DNA of 47,480 bases from Planctomycetaceae bacterium (GCA_002702655.1 PABB01000080.1:236264-283743); one strand, 5' to 3'. Shown: positions 15,546 through 23,998, numbered from the stretch's first letter. The notes: a model not told the origin generated them from the letters alone. Made by a program: numbers and translations.

Positions 15546-16186
15546 GTGAGCGACTCCAGGTAGGGCCGCATTACGTTTGTCATGCGACAGACTTCGGCAG
15601 CCTTCCACAGTTGGTCCATGGTGGCCTTCTTCTGTCGGTAGCAATCACGTAGAGCTTCAAGTGCTACGTCGAGCCCCACCTGATTGCGAAACTTGAAACA
15701 GTCGGCAACCGTTTTTGCGGCCGAGAAGACTTTCACGTCGACTCCATCGATTGTGTGCGTCTCGACGCCGAAGTGAAGTGGCCTTTCAGCAAGGCGTATG
15801 ATTCGAAGCGGGGGATAGGGGATTCTGGGTGCCCGGTCTTTGGGAGGAATGGCCAGCCAAATCTGATGTGGTATCTGTGTTGTGAGTTCGTGGAAATCGA
15901 GCGCCGAGATCAGGCAGATTACACCCTTGGGAACCCGCTTTGCGATTTCGGCAATCTGCGCGAAGCGGCCAATTTCGCCATCGGTAAGGCGGTACAGGCC
16001 GCGACCGACCCGCTCGAAGAAGCCCTCTTGGTGAAGCTTGTTGAGATACTCGCGAGCGATGCCCAGTTCGTCCAGGTCGCGTGGGCGCAGGATGCCCTTG
16101 TGGCGAGCAAGTGCAAGAACTTGCTTCCATTTCGGGAGAGAGGATGGAGTTAGTTTATGTCGGACCATATCAGTAACCACCGACAT
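15542..16186 (-). CDS. AbiEi-type antitoxin and repressor
   Basis: Antitoxin and autorepressor of the downstream toxin. The N-terminal winged helix-turn-helix is visible (KQVLALARHKGILRPRDLDELGIAREYLNKL, residues 21-51), then GRGLYRL, and the C-terminal antitoxin domain with GVICLISALDFHEL and VKVFSAAKTVADCFKFRNQVGLDVALEAL, all standard in this family. I keep the first ATG (MSVVTDMVRHK); a later ATG (MVRHK) would leave the flanking inverted repeat wholly outside the gene and is a fair alternative. The product is expected to bind inverted repeats at its own promoter. Confidence 0.88.
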   Translation of the reverse strand: MSVVTDMVRHKLTPSSLPKWKQVLALARHKGILRPRDLDELGIAREYLNKLHQEGFFERVGRGLYRLTDGEIGRFAQIAEIAKRVPKGVICLISALDFHELTTQIPHQIWLAIPPKDRAPRIPYPPLRIIRLAERPLHFGVETHTIDGVDVKVFSAAKTVADCFKFRNQVGLDVALEALRDCYRQKKATMDQLWKAAEVCRMTNVMRPYLESLT

Positions 16187-16188
16187 AA
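16155..16188. promoter_or_regulatory. Inverted repeat over the AbiEi start, candidate operator
   Basis: TTATGTCGG and CCGACATAA are exact inverted 9-mers separated by 16 bases, spanning the start of the antitoxin gene. AbiEi proteins repress their own operon through inverted repeats at the promoter, so this is the natural operator candidate. The overlap with the assumed start codon suggests that the true start may be the ATG six codons in. Confidence 0.5.
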
Positions 16189-16496
16189 TCTTACCACATT
16201 CTACGGGCGAGGGTATCCAAAAAACCTCGGAGAGGCGACAAAAACTGGCAACCGGCGTTCAGCGGCAGTCCGGTGCCTGCACTTCAGGTCGACGTCACAG
16301 ACCAGCGGCTCATATTGGAAAGCTCGGGAAGAGCCTGGACGAGTGGTCTACAGACGCGGCGAAGAGAGATAGCCGGTGTCCCCCATATGCAGACGAGCAT
16401 GGTTCACGGTGTCGGAGCAAGGATGCTTGGCTTTGACGTGTAAATCTGCATTCATTCGCAGTTCTTTACTGACGGCCCCGCAGGATGTGGAGTGTA

Positions 16497-16839
16497 TCAA
16501 GGCAGGCGCCCCCAGAGGTGTCGCTGTGGCATGAGCGGCCGCTGGAACCACGCGACGTATGCCTCGCGATGATCGGAATCCCAATCTCGGAAAGCAGCGG
16601 CGAGGTCGAAACTCTGCGGGGGCGTTTTCCCAAACGCAGAGTACGAAACTAGCGGCATGCTTAGCCTGCGGCGAGGCCTCGTTATCCATCCAGTCTCTGC
16701 AGCTGCGCTCGTCAAACGGGTCAAGATGGGGAGCGTCTCGAAGCGACGGGAACATATGGGCCAGTTCGGTAACGACCGGATTGTGGAGAAGCGACGGCAA
16801 ATGTTCGAGATAATTGCGGACGCCTTCGTAGTCGGTCAA
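16497..16839 (-). pseudogene. Frameshifted small plasmid-type gene
   Basis: Two minus-strand frames join into one protein-like sequence of about 114 residues. The first gives LPSLLHNPVVTELAHMFPSL through HAASFVLCVWENAP; the second continues with PPQSFDLAAAFRDWDSDHREAYVAWF and stops. The switch lies in a run of five G (16618-16622), so one base was gained or lost, or the sequence has an error. The first frame alone runs on into low-quality sequence. Start is a TTG 29 bases after the stop of the upstream gene. Function unknown. Confidence 0.6.
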
Positions 16840-16867
16840 CGGCTGGTCAAGCTAACGTGACGGAAAC

Positions 16868-18397
16868 TCACTGCTTAGCGCCCGCCGTGATCTGTTTGAG
16901 GAACGTGTCGCCGCGGGAGAAAGTGGACGAACTGACAGCACACTGCTTGAGTTCGGCCCGGTATTTGAATAATGGATCAAACGAATCCTCGTCTGTCGCA
17001 CAGCGGTTGATCAAGGTATCGAAGCCATTTCCAAGTTCGACCAGGCGCATCACAGAATCAAGTTCTTCAAGTGATAGCACGACGAAGGGAATTGGCTCCA
17101 GTCCTTCGTCAGTCAGGATTTTGTGAATCCGCTTGCGGACGAAGGGCCCGTTGATTGTAAAGAACTTGCCATAAGTTACGACGACGCCAATCATTCTCCG
17201 AGGACAAAGGCCCAACTCTTCCCATTTGCCTTCGTTGATGCTGGCCGCATGGCCAATGAGCTGCTTTATTGCAGAAGCCACTCGATTGATGACTTTAGCA
17301 AGGCTGTCGTCGGTGCCGAATGTCGTTAGTTCCACAGTCGGACGCAGGCTCTTACATTCGAGCAGAACGGTGCAGTCTTCACCGGTGTAAGCCCAATCAC
17401 CGATCTTCATAGAGTGCGGCTTCCGTTGCTTTTGGCTCTTCTCCCATTCCGCTGCCGACCAAAGACGCTCTGTTGGGCAAGCGCTGTTTAGCAATTGTCC
17501 AACGAACTGGTCAAAGGCATAACCGAACTGATTGCTGAATCGCGTACCATTTCGTTCGAAGAGGTCGTAGAACAGACCGAATGCAACACGTTCGACGATC
17601 AATTCCGGGTCTACCGCCAGATAGCGGTCGTGGCCCAATCTTGTGATGGGAAACCTGCGCAAAGGGTTGAGGCCGAACTGCTGAAATAGGTCGTCTTCTA
17701 CGAAGTAGAATTCCTCGTGTGACACGTGTCTGAATTGTTCTCTGTCGCAGGACACTCGTTGGAGGAAGGGCGTCCATAATTCAGGGACACAACATTGGAT
17801 TCCTTGCTGGAAAGCCTCAGCAAGTATCATCGATGTGAATGTCCCGATGCACTTGTTGCCCTTCAAGCTGGCAGTCCGTAGAGAGAACGTCACCTGTCCA
17901 AGTTGCATGAACGATTCAACGGCCATTCCGAGTTCACCTTCGATTTCTGAGCGAAGATCATACGGCTTAGGCCACTCGATGATGCCGACATCTCGGAAGA
18001 GCCCCAAAGCCAGGCCGTATTTCTGAAGAATGTTGCGGTTCTGGGGATTAATCTGCTGAGATAGCAGTCGCTCAAAGAAGCCACTTGGGTCGGCGTGCTT
18101 CCAGTTTGGGTCGTGCTGGATTGGGTCATCAAGGTCGATGCACAGCCCCATTAAGCGCTGGAACTGGTCCCATCCCAAGGTGGTTGTGCCGAAATTGGAT
18201 GCGTTCAGGAGCAGTTGTTTTGCTAAGAAGTGAACGATGTGTGGGAGGACGGGTGGGTGAGCGCCTCGTATCAACGGTTCTAGCTCCGGGTCCGACGCGA
18301 AGCCTCTTCGTACACCCAGAACGTGGTTTAAGAACAAGAGAGAGTCGTCAAGTTTTAGGCGGCTTGTCACCGCCCTGATTCGCTGAAGTTGTTCCAT
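16868..18397 (-). CDS. Large protein with PD-(D/E)XK nuclease-like core
   Basis: A 509-aa soluble protein, mostly helical at the N-terminus. Around residues 330-350 it reads KIGDWAYTGEDCTVLLECKS, which gives Asp334, Glu347 and Lys349 in the spacing of a PD-(D/E)XK nuclease active site, followed by a helix. The C-terminus (RMIGVVVTYGKFF, PFVVLSLEELDSVMRL) reads like the strands after such a core. I cannot assign a family; a defence or DNA-repair nuclease is plausible given the restriction, CBASS and AbiE systems nearby. It is divergent from the graspetide operon with only 175 bases between. Confidence 0.6.
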   Translation of the reverse strand: MEQLQRIRAVTSRLKLDDSLLFLNHVLGVRRGFASDPELEPLIRGAHPPVLPHIVHFLAKQLLLNASNFGTTTLGWDQFQRLMGLCIDLDDPIQHDPNWKHADPSGFFERLLSQQINPQNRNILQKYGLALGLFRDVGIIEWPKPYDLRSEIEGELGMAVESFMQLGQVTFSLRTASLKGNKCIGTFTSMILAEAFQQGIQCCVPELWTPFLQRVSCDREQFRHVSHEEFYFVEDDLFQQFGLNPLRRFPITRLGHDRYLAVDPELIVERVAFGLFYDLFERNGTRFSNQFGYAFDQFVGQLLNSACPTERLWSAAEWEKSQKQRKPHSMKIGDWAYTGEDCTVLLECKSLRPTVELTTFGTDDSLAKVINRVASAIKQLIGHAASINEGKWEELGLCPRRMIGVVVTYGKFFTINGPFVRKRIHKILTDEGLEPIPFVVLSLEELDSVMRLVELGNGFDTLINRCATDEDSFDPLFKYRAELKQCAVSSSTFSRGDTFLKQITAGAKQ

Positions 18398-18572
18398 TAC
18401 TCGGCACTCCGCTTTGCATTCCCCCGATCCTCCTCAGGACAACGGGGGATTAGAATCGGTTCATCGAACATTTTGCGGGTTTTGTTCAACGATGACAGAT
18501 GCTCCCGCGAGCGGTTGACCACATTTCCGATTCGGGGGAGAATCTTCCTTCACGGCCTCATGGAGACGATAG

Positions 18573-18926
18573 ATGTTGCAGCCTTTTATCCTACGCTTTG
18601 CGGAACCGATTCACGCTTCTCCGACCAGCCTGCCAATTCAGGCGGGCACCAAAACGGTGACCGAAGTGAGGAGCGAGGCGGTTGACCACGATCCGAGGCA
18701 GGCTGGATACACGGCAATCAGCCGTGGTATGGGCGTACAAGCCGGGACCATCACAAGTACACGAGTCGAAAATGAGCAAGGCGACAAGGACCGTGCTTCG
18801 GATTCTCACGCAGTTCCACGCCACCGACTTGAAATGGGAACGAAGACTGTCACGGCCGTGAGAGCAGAAGCAGATGACAATGATCCCGGTCGGCTGCAAA
18901 ACCAAATAGTCCCAAGATGCTCCTAA
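18573..18926 (+). CDS. Graspetide (omega-ester RiPP) precursor with three core repeats
   Basis: Precursor of a ribosomally made peptide crosslinked by the ATP-grasp enzyme encoded next. The leader MLQPFILRFAEPI contains a P-F-x-L-R motif like those read by graspetide ligases. Three repeats align without gaps: GTKTVTEVRSEAVDHD (25-40), GTITSTRVENEQGDKD (58-73) and GTKTVTAVRAEADDND (89-104). All keep T2, T4, T6, V8, E11, D14 and D16, that is three hydroxyl donors and three acids, enough for three ester rings per core. Codons differ synonymously between repeats 1 and 3 (ACC/ACG, AAA/AAG, GTG/GTC), pointing to selection on the peptide. GGAG precedes the ATG; the end overlaps the ligase gene by 10 bases. 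Confidence 0.8.
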   Translation: MLQPFILRFAEPIHASPTSLPIQAGTKTVTEVRSEAVDHDPRQAGYTAISRGMGVQAGTITSTRVENEQGDKDRASDSHAVPRHRLEMGTKTVTAVRAEADDNDPGRLQNQIVPRCS

Positions 18927-19870
18927 TCCTGACGAATAGCCAAGATGCGACATCCGACTACCTGATTCCGATACTTTGCGACTCAGGAATTCCGTTCCTT
19001 CGGCTCGATACGGACACTCTCGTCGACGGCTTGTCAGTCTCCTATACCCCCTACAAGCCGGTCTTCCGTCTCAAGGATAGCGTCGTCACGCCGGATCTGG
19101 TTTCACACATCTGGTATCGGCGACCGGAACGACTCAAAGACGACCGGTTCGACGAGACTTCGGAAGGCACGTTTGCGTTGAATGAATGGTCGGAGGCGGT
19201 CGAAGGTTTCCTCGCTCATGTGCCAGACAATCGTTGGATGAATCATCCATCAGCAAACGCATCGGCTTCGAACAAGCTTGAACAGCTAAGCACTGCCAGT
19301 TCTCTAGGTTTTGCGATCCCCGACACCCTGCTAACTCAGGACCCTGAAGAAGCACGGGAGTTCTATGAGCTTCACGGACAAAACGTGGTCGTGAAGCCAA
19401 TGTCCAACGGATACATCGAGCGTGAGAAGGGGACGGACTCGTTGATCTACACGAATCGTGTTACAGGCTCAGATTTGGAGTCGATTGACGACGTATTGCA
19501 CTGTCCGACGCTATTCCAGAGATTCATTATGAAGTCCACCGATGTGCGGATCACCGTTATTGATCAAGCGGTGCACGCTGTCGAACTTTATGCACAAGAT
19601 AGCGAGGGTAAGCAACGGTGTGACATTCGAAGAAACAACATGACAGATGTTGAATACAAGCTCACCGAACTGCCCGAAGAAATCACAACGATGATTCGCA
19701 ATTTGATGGCACACTATCGCTTGCGGTTTGCAGCGATCGACATGGTGGTTGACTTCGACGGGAAGTGGCACTTTCTTGAAGTTAATCCAAACGGGCAGTG
19801 GGCATGGATGGACCTTGCCGGTGCCTCGAATATCGCTCATTCATTTGTGGAAGCGTTCACCGATGGTTGA
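18917..19870 (+). CDS. ATP-grasp peptide ligase (graspetide maturase)
   Basis: MvdD/MvdC-like enzyme expected to phosphorylate acidic side chains of the precursor and close ester or amide rings with Thr, Ser or Lys. The N-terminus (MLLILTNSQDATSDYLIPIL, SHIWYRRPERL) is the pre-ATP-grasp domain typical of RiPP ligases. The ATP-grasp core shows ASNKLEQL, VVVKPMSNGY, the HxxE-like region VRITVIDQAVHAVEL, and the metal-binding C-terminal motif FLEVNPNGQWAW. The length, 317 aa, is normal. Its start overlaps the precursor end and its stop overlaps the next gene by eight bases, so the three genes form one tight operon. Confidence 0.88.
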   Translation: MLLILTNSQDATSDYLIPILCDSGIPFLRLDTDTLVDGLSVSYTPYKPVFRLKDSVVTPDLVSHIWYRRPERLKDDRFDETSEGTFALNEWSEAVEGFLAHVPDNRWMNHPSANASASNKLEQLSTASSLGFAIPDTLLTQDPEEAREFYELHGQNVVVKPMSNGYIEREKGTDSLIYTNRVTGSDLESIDDVLHCPTLFQRFIMKSTDVRITVIDQAVHAVELYAQDSEGKQRCDIRRNNMTDVEYKLTELPEEITTMIRNLMAHYRLRFAAIDMVVDFDGKWHFLEVNPNGQWAWMDLAGASNIAHSFVEAFTDG

Positions 19871-20801
19871 AGATCAACACGAAGCGACGGAATCAGCGAC
19901 AAAGGCGCGATGGAGTCTTCAAGGAGTCTTGGACGGCTTTCATTGGCTGCGGTCATCGCTTGTAAATACTCTGGCATACTGCTCACTGCGAGCGTACGGG
20001 TTTGAGGACTTCGCCTTTGCAGACGTGAAGCGAGGGGCGTACGCAAGACACGAGCATCGCAACCGTGACCTCAACAAAGGTGAGAACCTAGACGACTTAG
20101 TGTCGGCGTCGAAAGAGTGCTTTGAGAACGCCAATGGTCGCCGAGCCGCCGTCACGGATAAGTGCAAAACGTTGCTAACAGTGAGTTCTTTGTTACTTGG
20201 CCTCGTCGGTATCCTTCTGCCGAAGTCATTCGCCTTCGGTGAGACGTGGATGCGAGTTGTCTGCTTCCTTGCCATGCTCGCTCTCCTGAACACAGTGACG
20301 CTGCTGTTGATCTTTTTCGATGTGGGCAGAGAGACAGAGATGTCCCTGGAGCAAGGCGATGTCGATCTTGACTCCGACAACTTCAAAAAGAGTATGGTCA
20401 ACCTGTATCTGCGTTGTCAGGTCGATATGGACAACCGCACAAACTACTTGGTGGATCTTTATCGGTCGGCTAGGTTCTTCTTTCTGAGTGCGTTCACCGT
20501 TGTCGTAATTCTGTTTTCGATTCAGTTCATAAGTTCATCGCCGGTAGACGACACTGAACGATTCATCGAACGGTTGCGAAGCGAGCCGAAACTGATTGAA
20601 TTGTTGCGCGGACCGAAGGGCGATAAAGGCGATGCTGGTTCACAGGGGATTCAGGGAGCGAAAGGTGATGTGGGAGCTACTGGCCCAAAAGGGAATTCAG
20701 GCAAAGACGCTGCGGTAGATGAGGCGAAGATCATCGACGAGCTGCTTAATGACCCTCGTTTGAAGCAAATTCTCGAACACAGGCCACAAAGTGGCGGGTG
20801 A
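19863..20801 (+). CDS. Membrane protein with collagen-like repeat, graspetide operon
   Basis: Start chosen at MVEDQHEA, where ATGGTTGA overlaps the ligase stop. Three membrane helices are visible at about 103-120, 130-152 and 205-224. The first two are paired like a 2-TM hairpin of SLATT-type proteins, a resemblance only. After the third helix come eleven Gly-x-y triplets at 250-282 (GPKGDKGDAGSQGIQG and on), a collagen-like stretch that could trimerise, flanked by similar short helices (SEPKLIELL and NDPRLKQIL). I know no assigned role. Export, immunity or a membrane target for the peptide are possible. Confidence 0.75.
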   Translation: MVEDQHEATESATKARWSLQGVLDGFHWLRSSLVNTLAYCSLRAYGFEDFAFADVKRGAYARHEHRNRDLNKGENLDDLVSASKECFENANGRRAAVTDKCKTLLTVSSLLLGLVGILLPKSFAFGETWMRVVCFLAMLALLNTVTLLLIFFDVGRETEMSLEQGDVDLDSDNFKKSMVNLYLRCQVDMDNRTNYLVDLYRSARFFFLSAFTVVVILFSIQFISSSPVDDTERFIERLRSEPKLIELLRGPKGDKGDAGSQGIQGAKGDVGATGPKGNSGKDAAVDEAKIIDELLNDPRLKQILEHRPQSGG

Positions 20802-20827
20802 TAATTCACGAGAATTAGAGGACTGTC

Positions 20828-21121
20828 TCAGAAGAGCTCTCTGATATCACGCCGGGCGCTGACGAATCGCAGAATCTGTAGAGGCTGCGAGTCAGGATCG
20901 TAGACAATAAACCATGAATAGAAGGGCAAGAATAGCACTGGGTCGTGAGTGAATTCTGAGCGGGCACGGCCCATGCCAGGAAAGTCAGAAAGGAGTTTGA
21001 GCTTGTCGTCCAACTCCATCATTATGCGACGGAGAACGATGGCGCCGTTGTCTTCTAGAACTCGGTTGCGGATTTCCCAGAGGTCATGATTCGCCAGTTC
21101 TGTGAGCCTGTACTGAGTCAC
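20828..21121 (-). CDS. ParE/RelE-superfamily toxin
   Basis: 97-aa toxin of a type II toxin-antitoxin pair. ParE signatures are visible: YRLTELANHDLWEIRNRVLEDNG (4-26), then LLSDFPGMGRARSEF, and the closing IVYDPDSQPLQILRFVSARRDI. ParE proteins poison DNA gyrase; RelE-type relatives cleave mRNA, and sequence alone does not separate these here, though the FPGMGR motif favours ParE. GTG start whose GTGA overlaps the antitoxin stop. Minus strand, convergent with the graspetide operon and 26 bases from it. Confidence 0.88.
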   Translation of the reverse strand: MTQYRLTELANHDLWEIRNRVLEDNGAIVLRRIMMELDDKLKLLSDFPGMGRARSEFTHDPVLFLPFYSWFIVYDPDSQPLQILRFVSARRDIRELF

Positions 21122-21366
21122 TTGGGCGAAGCATCGTCGAGACTGTCGAGAACCGCAGCAATGGCACTTGGACCATCAACCAGCTTGCCAGCCTTGGCCT
21201 GCGCGATACCATCGGCAACCTTACGGCGAACCTCGGCGCGCCACTCGATCTCTTCCTGAAGCAAGCGAAGTCCTTCGCGAATGACCTCAGCGTCTGACAA
21301 ATAGCGGCCCTCAGCGACCTGTTGTTTGATAAATTCCCGCTGCTGCGGGGTCAGCCGAACGTTCAT
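21118..21366 (-). CDS. ParD-like antitoxin
   Basis: I take the ATG giving MNVRLTPQQREFIKQQV because ParD proteins begin at this point; the frame is open 45 bases further upstream. The N-terminal ribbon-helix-helix is clear (MNVRLTPQ, then SDAEVIREGLRLLQEE). The C-terminal part should wrap the toxin. The product neutralises the ParE-like toxin and represses the pair. Typical length (82 aa), first in a two-gene operon. No strong ribosome site is visible at this start. Confidence 0.85.
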   Translation of the reverse strand: MNVRLTPQQREFIKQQVAEGRYLSDAEVIREGLRLLQEEIEWRAEVRRKVADGIAQAKAGKLVDGPSAIAAVLDSLDDASPK

Positions 21367-21641
21367 AGGAAGATAGTAACACGCGTGCTCAAATGTGTCC
21401 ATTTTGGCCACAGGCCGCGCTTCGATGTGATGACGCGAATTGTGTCTGCAACTCGTCGCATCATGGTCCGAGTGCAGCTAGTTCACACCTTGATTTCTTA
21501 GCAAGCGTAACGATTCCAGTATGTTACTTCACTAGAAAGGGAATTCTCGGGAAGTAGAACTACCAGCGAGGGGAGCTTTACTATCGCACTTGGGGCAAGA
21601 TAAATCGCCGGCCGGTTTGGCGATCCGATAGCGAATGTCGG

Positions 21642-22058
21642 TCAGTCGGTATAGGAGTGTTCGCGGAGCCAACCCCTGACTGCCGCCTCAACTATTTCTT
21701 GCTGCGTGGCTGGTTTTCGACGGTTCAGTTTTTGCTCCAAATAGGCGCGGCGTAGAGCTTCAGCAGTTTGAGGAGTGAGTCGCGTTGTAATGGCTACGCG
21801 ATACGCATCGTTGTCGTCAGACGCCATCGTTGTTGCCAAAGCATTATCATTAGTGGCCGAGGTTTGTCGGCTCGGCTGAATGTTTTGGCTAACGTTGTTC
21901 GGCTCGACGGAACGGAGGTCAGTCGCGGGGTCACTGGGCGCTTCTCTTTTGGATGGATCGTTCTTCTGAATACGGCCCGAATCTGTCTCCTCTCCCTTAA
22001 TGAAGGCGATCTTCTCCGGTGTGAGCAGTGCGTTACTCAGCGAGCGATGCTTTACCAT
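21642..22058 (-). CDS. Partition partner with ribbon-helix-helix C-terminus
   Basis: 138-aa protein encoded directly after, and overlapping by 26 bases, a ParA ATPase. The first ~85 residues are polar and probably disordered. The C-terminus (AYRVAITTRLTPQTAEALRRAYLEQKLN, then TQQEIVEAAVRGWLREH) looks like a ribbon-helix-helix DNA-binding domain. This layout matches small ParB/ParG-type centromere-binding proteins. GGAGGGAACCT lies in front of the ATG. Predicted to bind the repeats upstream of parA and to stimulate its ATPase. Named by position and fold impression. Confidence 0.7.
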   Translation of the reverse strand: MVKHRSLSNALLTPEKIAFIKGEETDSGRIQKNDPSKREAPSDPATDLRSVEPNNVSQNIQPSRQTSATNDNALATTMASDDNDAYRVAITTRLTPQTAEALRRAYLEQKLNRRKPATQQEIVEAAVRGWLREHSYTD

Positions 22059-22758
22059 AGGTTCCCTCCTCCCCTACCCCAGATTGGTTGAGCAATGTTT
22101 TACCGCGTGAGCCTTTGTCCGCGAATACTAGCTTGTCTGTCAAAAGCTCGACGAGAAGCTGCGTCACTTCCGTAGCAGCCGCACGATGACGCGCCCCCAT
22201 TCGCGTAACGACAGTTCCCTGCTGCGCCGCAAGCCGGAAGGCCTGGAGGTCGCGAATTGTGGAGTGAGCAACAGACAGCCCAAGCGCGGGTGCTGCCTCA
22301 AGCAGTTCGCGGCTGATACGGTCGCGCTTTCGGAGCCGATTGAGAATAAGCTTCCCTTCCGGCCGGCCACCATTGATTCCTTGCGCGAATTTAAGCAACT
22401 TCGTTGCCTCTGCGACGCTCCGAAGATCCAATATGGATGGCAAGACCGGGAACACCGCCAAGTGAGCAAGAATAAGCACTGTGCGGCTAAGCTCTTCAAG
22501 CCCTCCCGGAGCATCGGCGACGATGAATTCGTGCGTTTCTGCCAATTCGTGAGCCGATGCAGCAATCTCTTCGTGTGTTTCAGCCGTACGTACTGTCATC
22601 TTGGGCTCTGCTTCGGCGACCCATGTCGAGCTTGAACGCTGTTTGTCTACATCGAGCAATGCGACAGACCTGCCATGGTCGTGAAGCCAGACGGCAAGAT
22701 GCACCGCAAGAGTCGACTTCCCCACCCCGCCTTTACTGTTTGCGAACGCGATTAGCAT
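22033..22758 (-). CDS. parA: ParA-family partition ATPase
   Basis: Walker-type ATPase that segregates plasmid or element copies. It begins MLIAFANSKGGVGKSTLAVHLA with the deviant Walker A KGGVGKST at 8-15; LLDVDKQRSSSTW and FIVADAPGG follow as in ParA/MinD proteins. There is no N-terminal DNA-binding domain, so this is a small ParA (type Ib-like), which fits the small ribbon-helix-helix partner. I chose the ATG just before the conserved start rather than an in-frame start 36 bases earlier. Presence of a partition pair argues that the element is or was a plasmid, or has a replicating stage. Confidence 0.88.
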   Translation of the reverse strand: MLIAFANSKGGVGKSTLAVHLAVWLHDHGRSVALLDVDKQRSSSTWVAEAEPKMTVRTAETHEEIAASAHELAETHEFIVADAPGGLEELSRTVLILAHLAVFPVLPSILDLRSVAEATKLLKFAQGINGGRPEGKLILNRLRKRDRISRELLEAAPALGLSVAHSTIRDLQAFRLAAQQGTVVTRMGARHRAAATEVTQLLVELLTDKLVFADKGSRGKTLLNQSGVGEEGTYGKASLAE

Positions 22759-22774
22759 GCGACAAGAGTAGCGC

Positions 22775-22995
22775 GTCAGCAAGTAAATTGGCAAGGATGT
22801 TTCTTTGCCGCACAGTCAGCAAGCCTGTCGACGGGCAAGATTTCAGCTCAGCAGGCCGAGCAACAATCAACGCAGTCAGCTGACCAGCCAACTTTATAGC
22901 AGACTGTCCAGCAACGCTGTCGACAAACATGCTTACATGATTGCTTGATTGCGTGCGTTCTTGCCTACACGCAGGCTTGCTGACAAGCAGGCATG
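22775..22995. repeat. Inverted and direct repeats upstream of parA, candidate centromere
   Basis: GTCAGCAAG (22775) and GTCAGCAAGCCTG (22815) recur in inverted form as CAGGCTTGCTGAC (22972), an exact 13-bp match. Looser variants lie between (TCAGCAGGCC, CAGCTGACCAGCC, GTCCAGCAACG) and after it (ACAAGCAGGCATGC). CTGTCGAC also occurs twice, at 22825 and near 22917. Type Ib partition systems keep their centromere and operator in such repeats directly upstream of parA. Confidence 0.5.
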
Positions 22996-23287
22996 CGGAC
23001 TTGCTGGCAACAGTGGCGAAGGCTAGATGGAAAAGGGGAGAAATCGAGGAACTTCAAGACAAACAGAATCTTGTCATAGCAGCTTCTTTGTGTGCACAGT
23101 AAGTCTAGATAGCTTCAGGTGGTGGAAGAGCAATGCGAGGCCTGATGGACTGGAGTTGTCGACGGCGACATCGTGATGATCAGGCCGGGAGCCCTCGCTA
23201 TTCTCTAAAGCTGCGCGCGAAGCTGAAGCATAAGTTAATGTTTTGTCAGATCGTTGTCTCTGGTCGAACTCTGTCGGCAGGGCTGGA
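22996..23287. other. Gene-free stretch before the ImmA gene end
   Basis: About 290 bases without a convincing gene or strong hairpin. It lies between the partition repeats and the 3' end of the restriction operon. I see nothing assignable in it. Confidence 0.4.
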
Positions 23288-23995
23288 TCAAAACAGCGAT
23301 GCCTCTCGCTTTCTTAGCAACAATTTTATCCCTTCGGCCCGGATACGCATCGCCTCTGGGGATACCTGAAATGTACTAGCTAATGGACGAACGGCATTTT
23401 CCAAAATCATTTCGTCTGTACCGTTATCACCTGATTCTTCCCGAAGGTCGGGCAGGTAAAACGGGTCCATGCCGCCGCGCCACTCATGCCAAGCGCGTTT
23501 GAGCATTTCGCGGGGCATCAGCAGGCAGGAAGCAAAACGGTTGGCCTGGTACTCGATCGGCTCGGTGTCGCTAGAGCGGCATATGTACTCAGGCCGCTCC
23601 ACGTTGTCGGGCAGGAGCGTCAGTTGGTTTGCCTTTCGCTGGAACAGGTGCCGGTGCAGCCGCCAGTGCCCGGTTTCATGTGCCAGCGTGAAGTGATAGC
23701 GCCCCAGCATTGCGGGATTCTCCGTCGGCTCCAGACGCTGGTCGATGCCAACACGGCGATCATTGACCCATAGCGCCCCGTGGACGTCGTCAACGCCAAA
23801 GAGTGCACGCATGTCGTCGAAGGTCAAATGAAGCTCTAGATAGAGTTCGACAATCTCGTCGATTGGGATCGGGGGCCCGGCGACCTGGCCGTGCTTGTTG
23901 CCATATTCGGCCAACAGAAGCGCGGCTTCGTCCTCGAATTCTTGGTCCTTCATGAACCGCAGCTTCGGGCCGGGCTTGGATACGCGTTTTGTCAT
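23288..23995 (-). CDS. ImmA/IrrE-type metallopeptidase
   Basis: Zinc peptidase that in known cases cleaves a partner XRE repressor. The HExxH site is in HFTLAHETGHWRLHRHLF, with a downstream Glu-bearing helix (EYQANRFASCLLMPREML) that supplies the third ligand and is a hallmark of the family. The C-terminus reads LASTFQVSPEAMRIRAEGIKLL. It starts four bases after the XRE gene, so the two form a pair of the kind that switches mobile elements. Last gene in the operon after hsdS and the XRE regulator. Confidence 0.85.
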   Translation of the reverse strand: MTKRVSKPGPKLRFMKDQEFEDEAALLLAEYGNKHGQVAGPPIPIDEIVELYLELHLTFDDMRALFGVDDVHGALWVNDRRVGIDQRLEPTENPAMLGRYHFTLAHETGHWRLHRHLFQRKANQLTLLPDNVERPEYICRSSDTEPIEYQANRFASCLLMPREMLKRAWHEWRGGMDPFYLPDLREESGDNGTDEMILENAVRPLASTFQVSPEAMRIRAEGIKLLLRKREASLF

Positions 23996-23998
23996 GAC

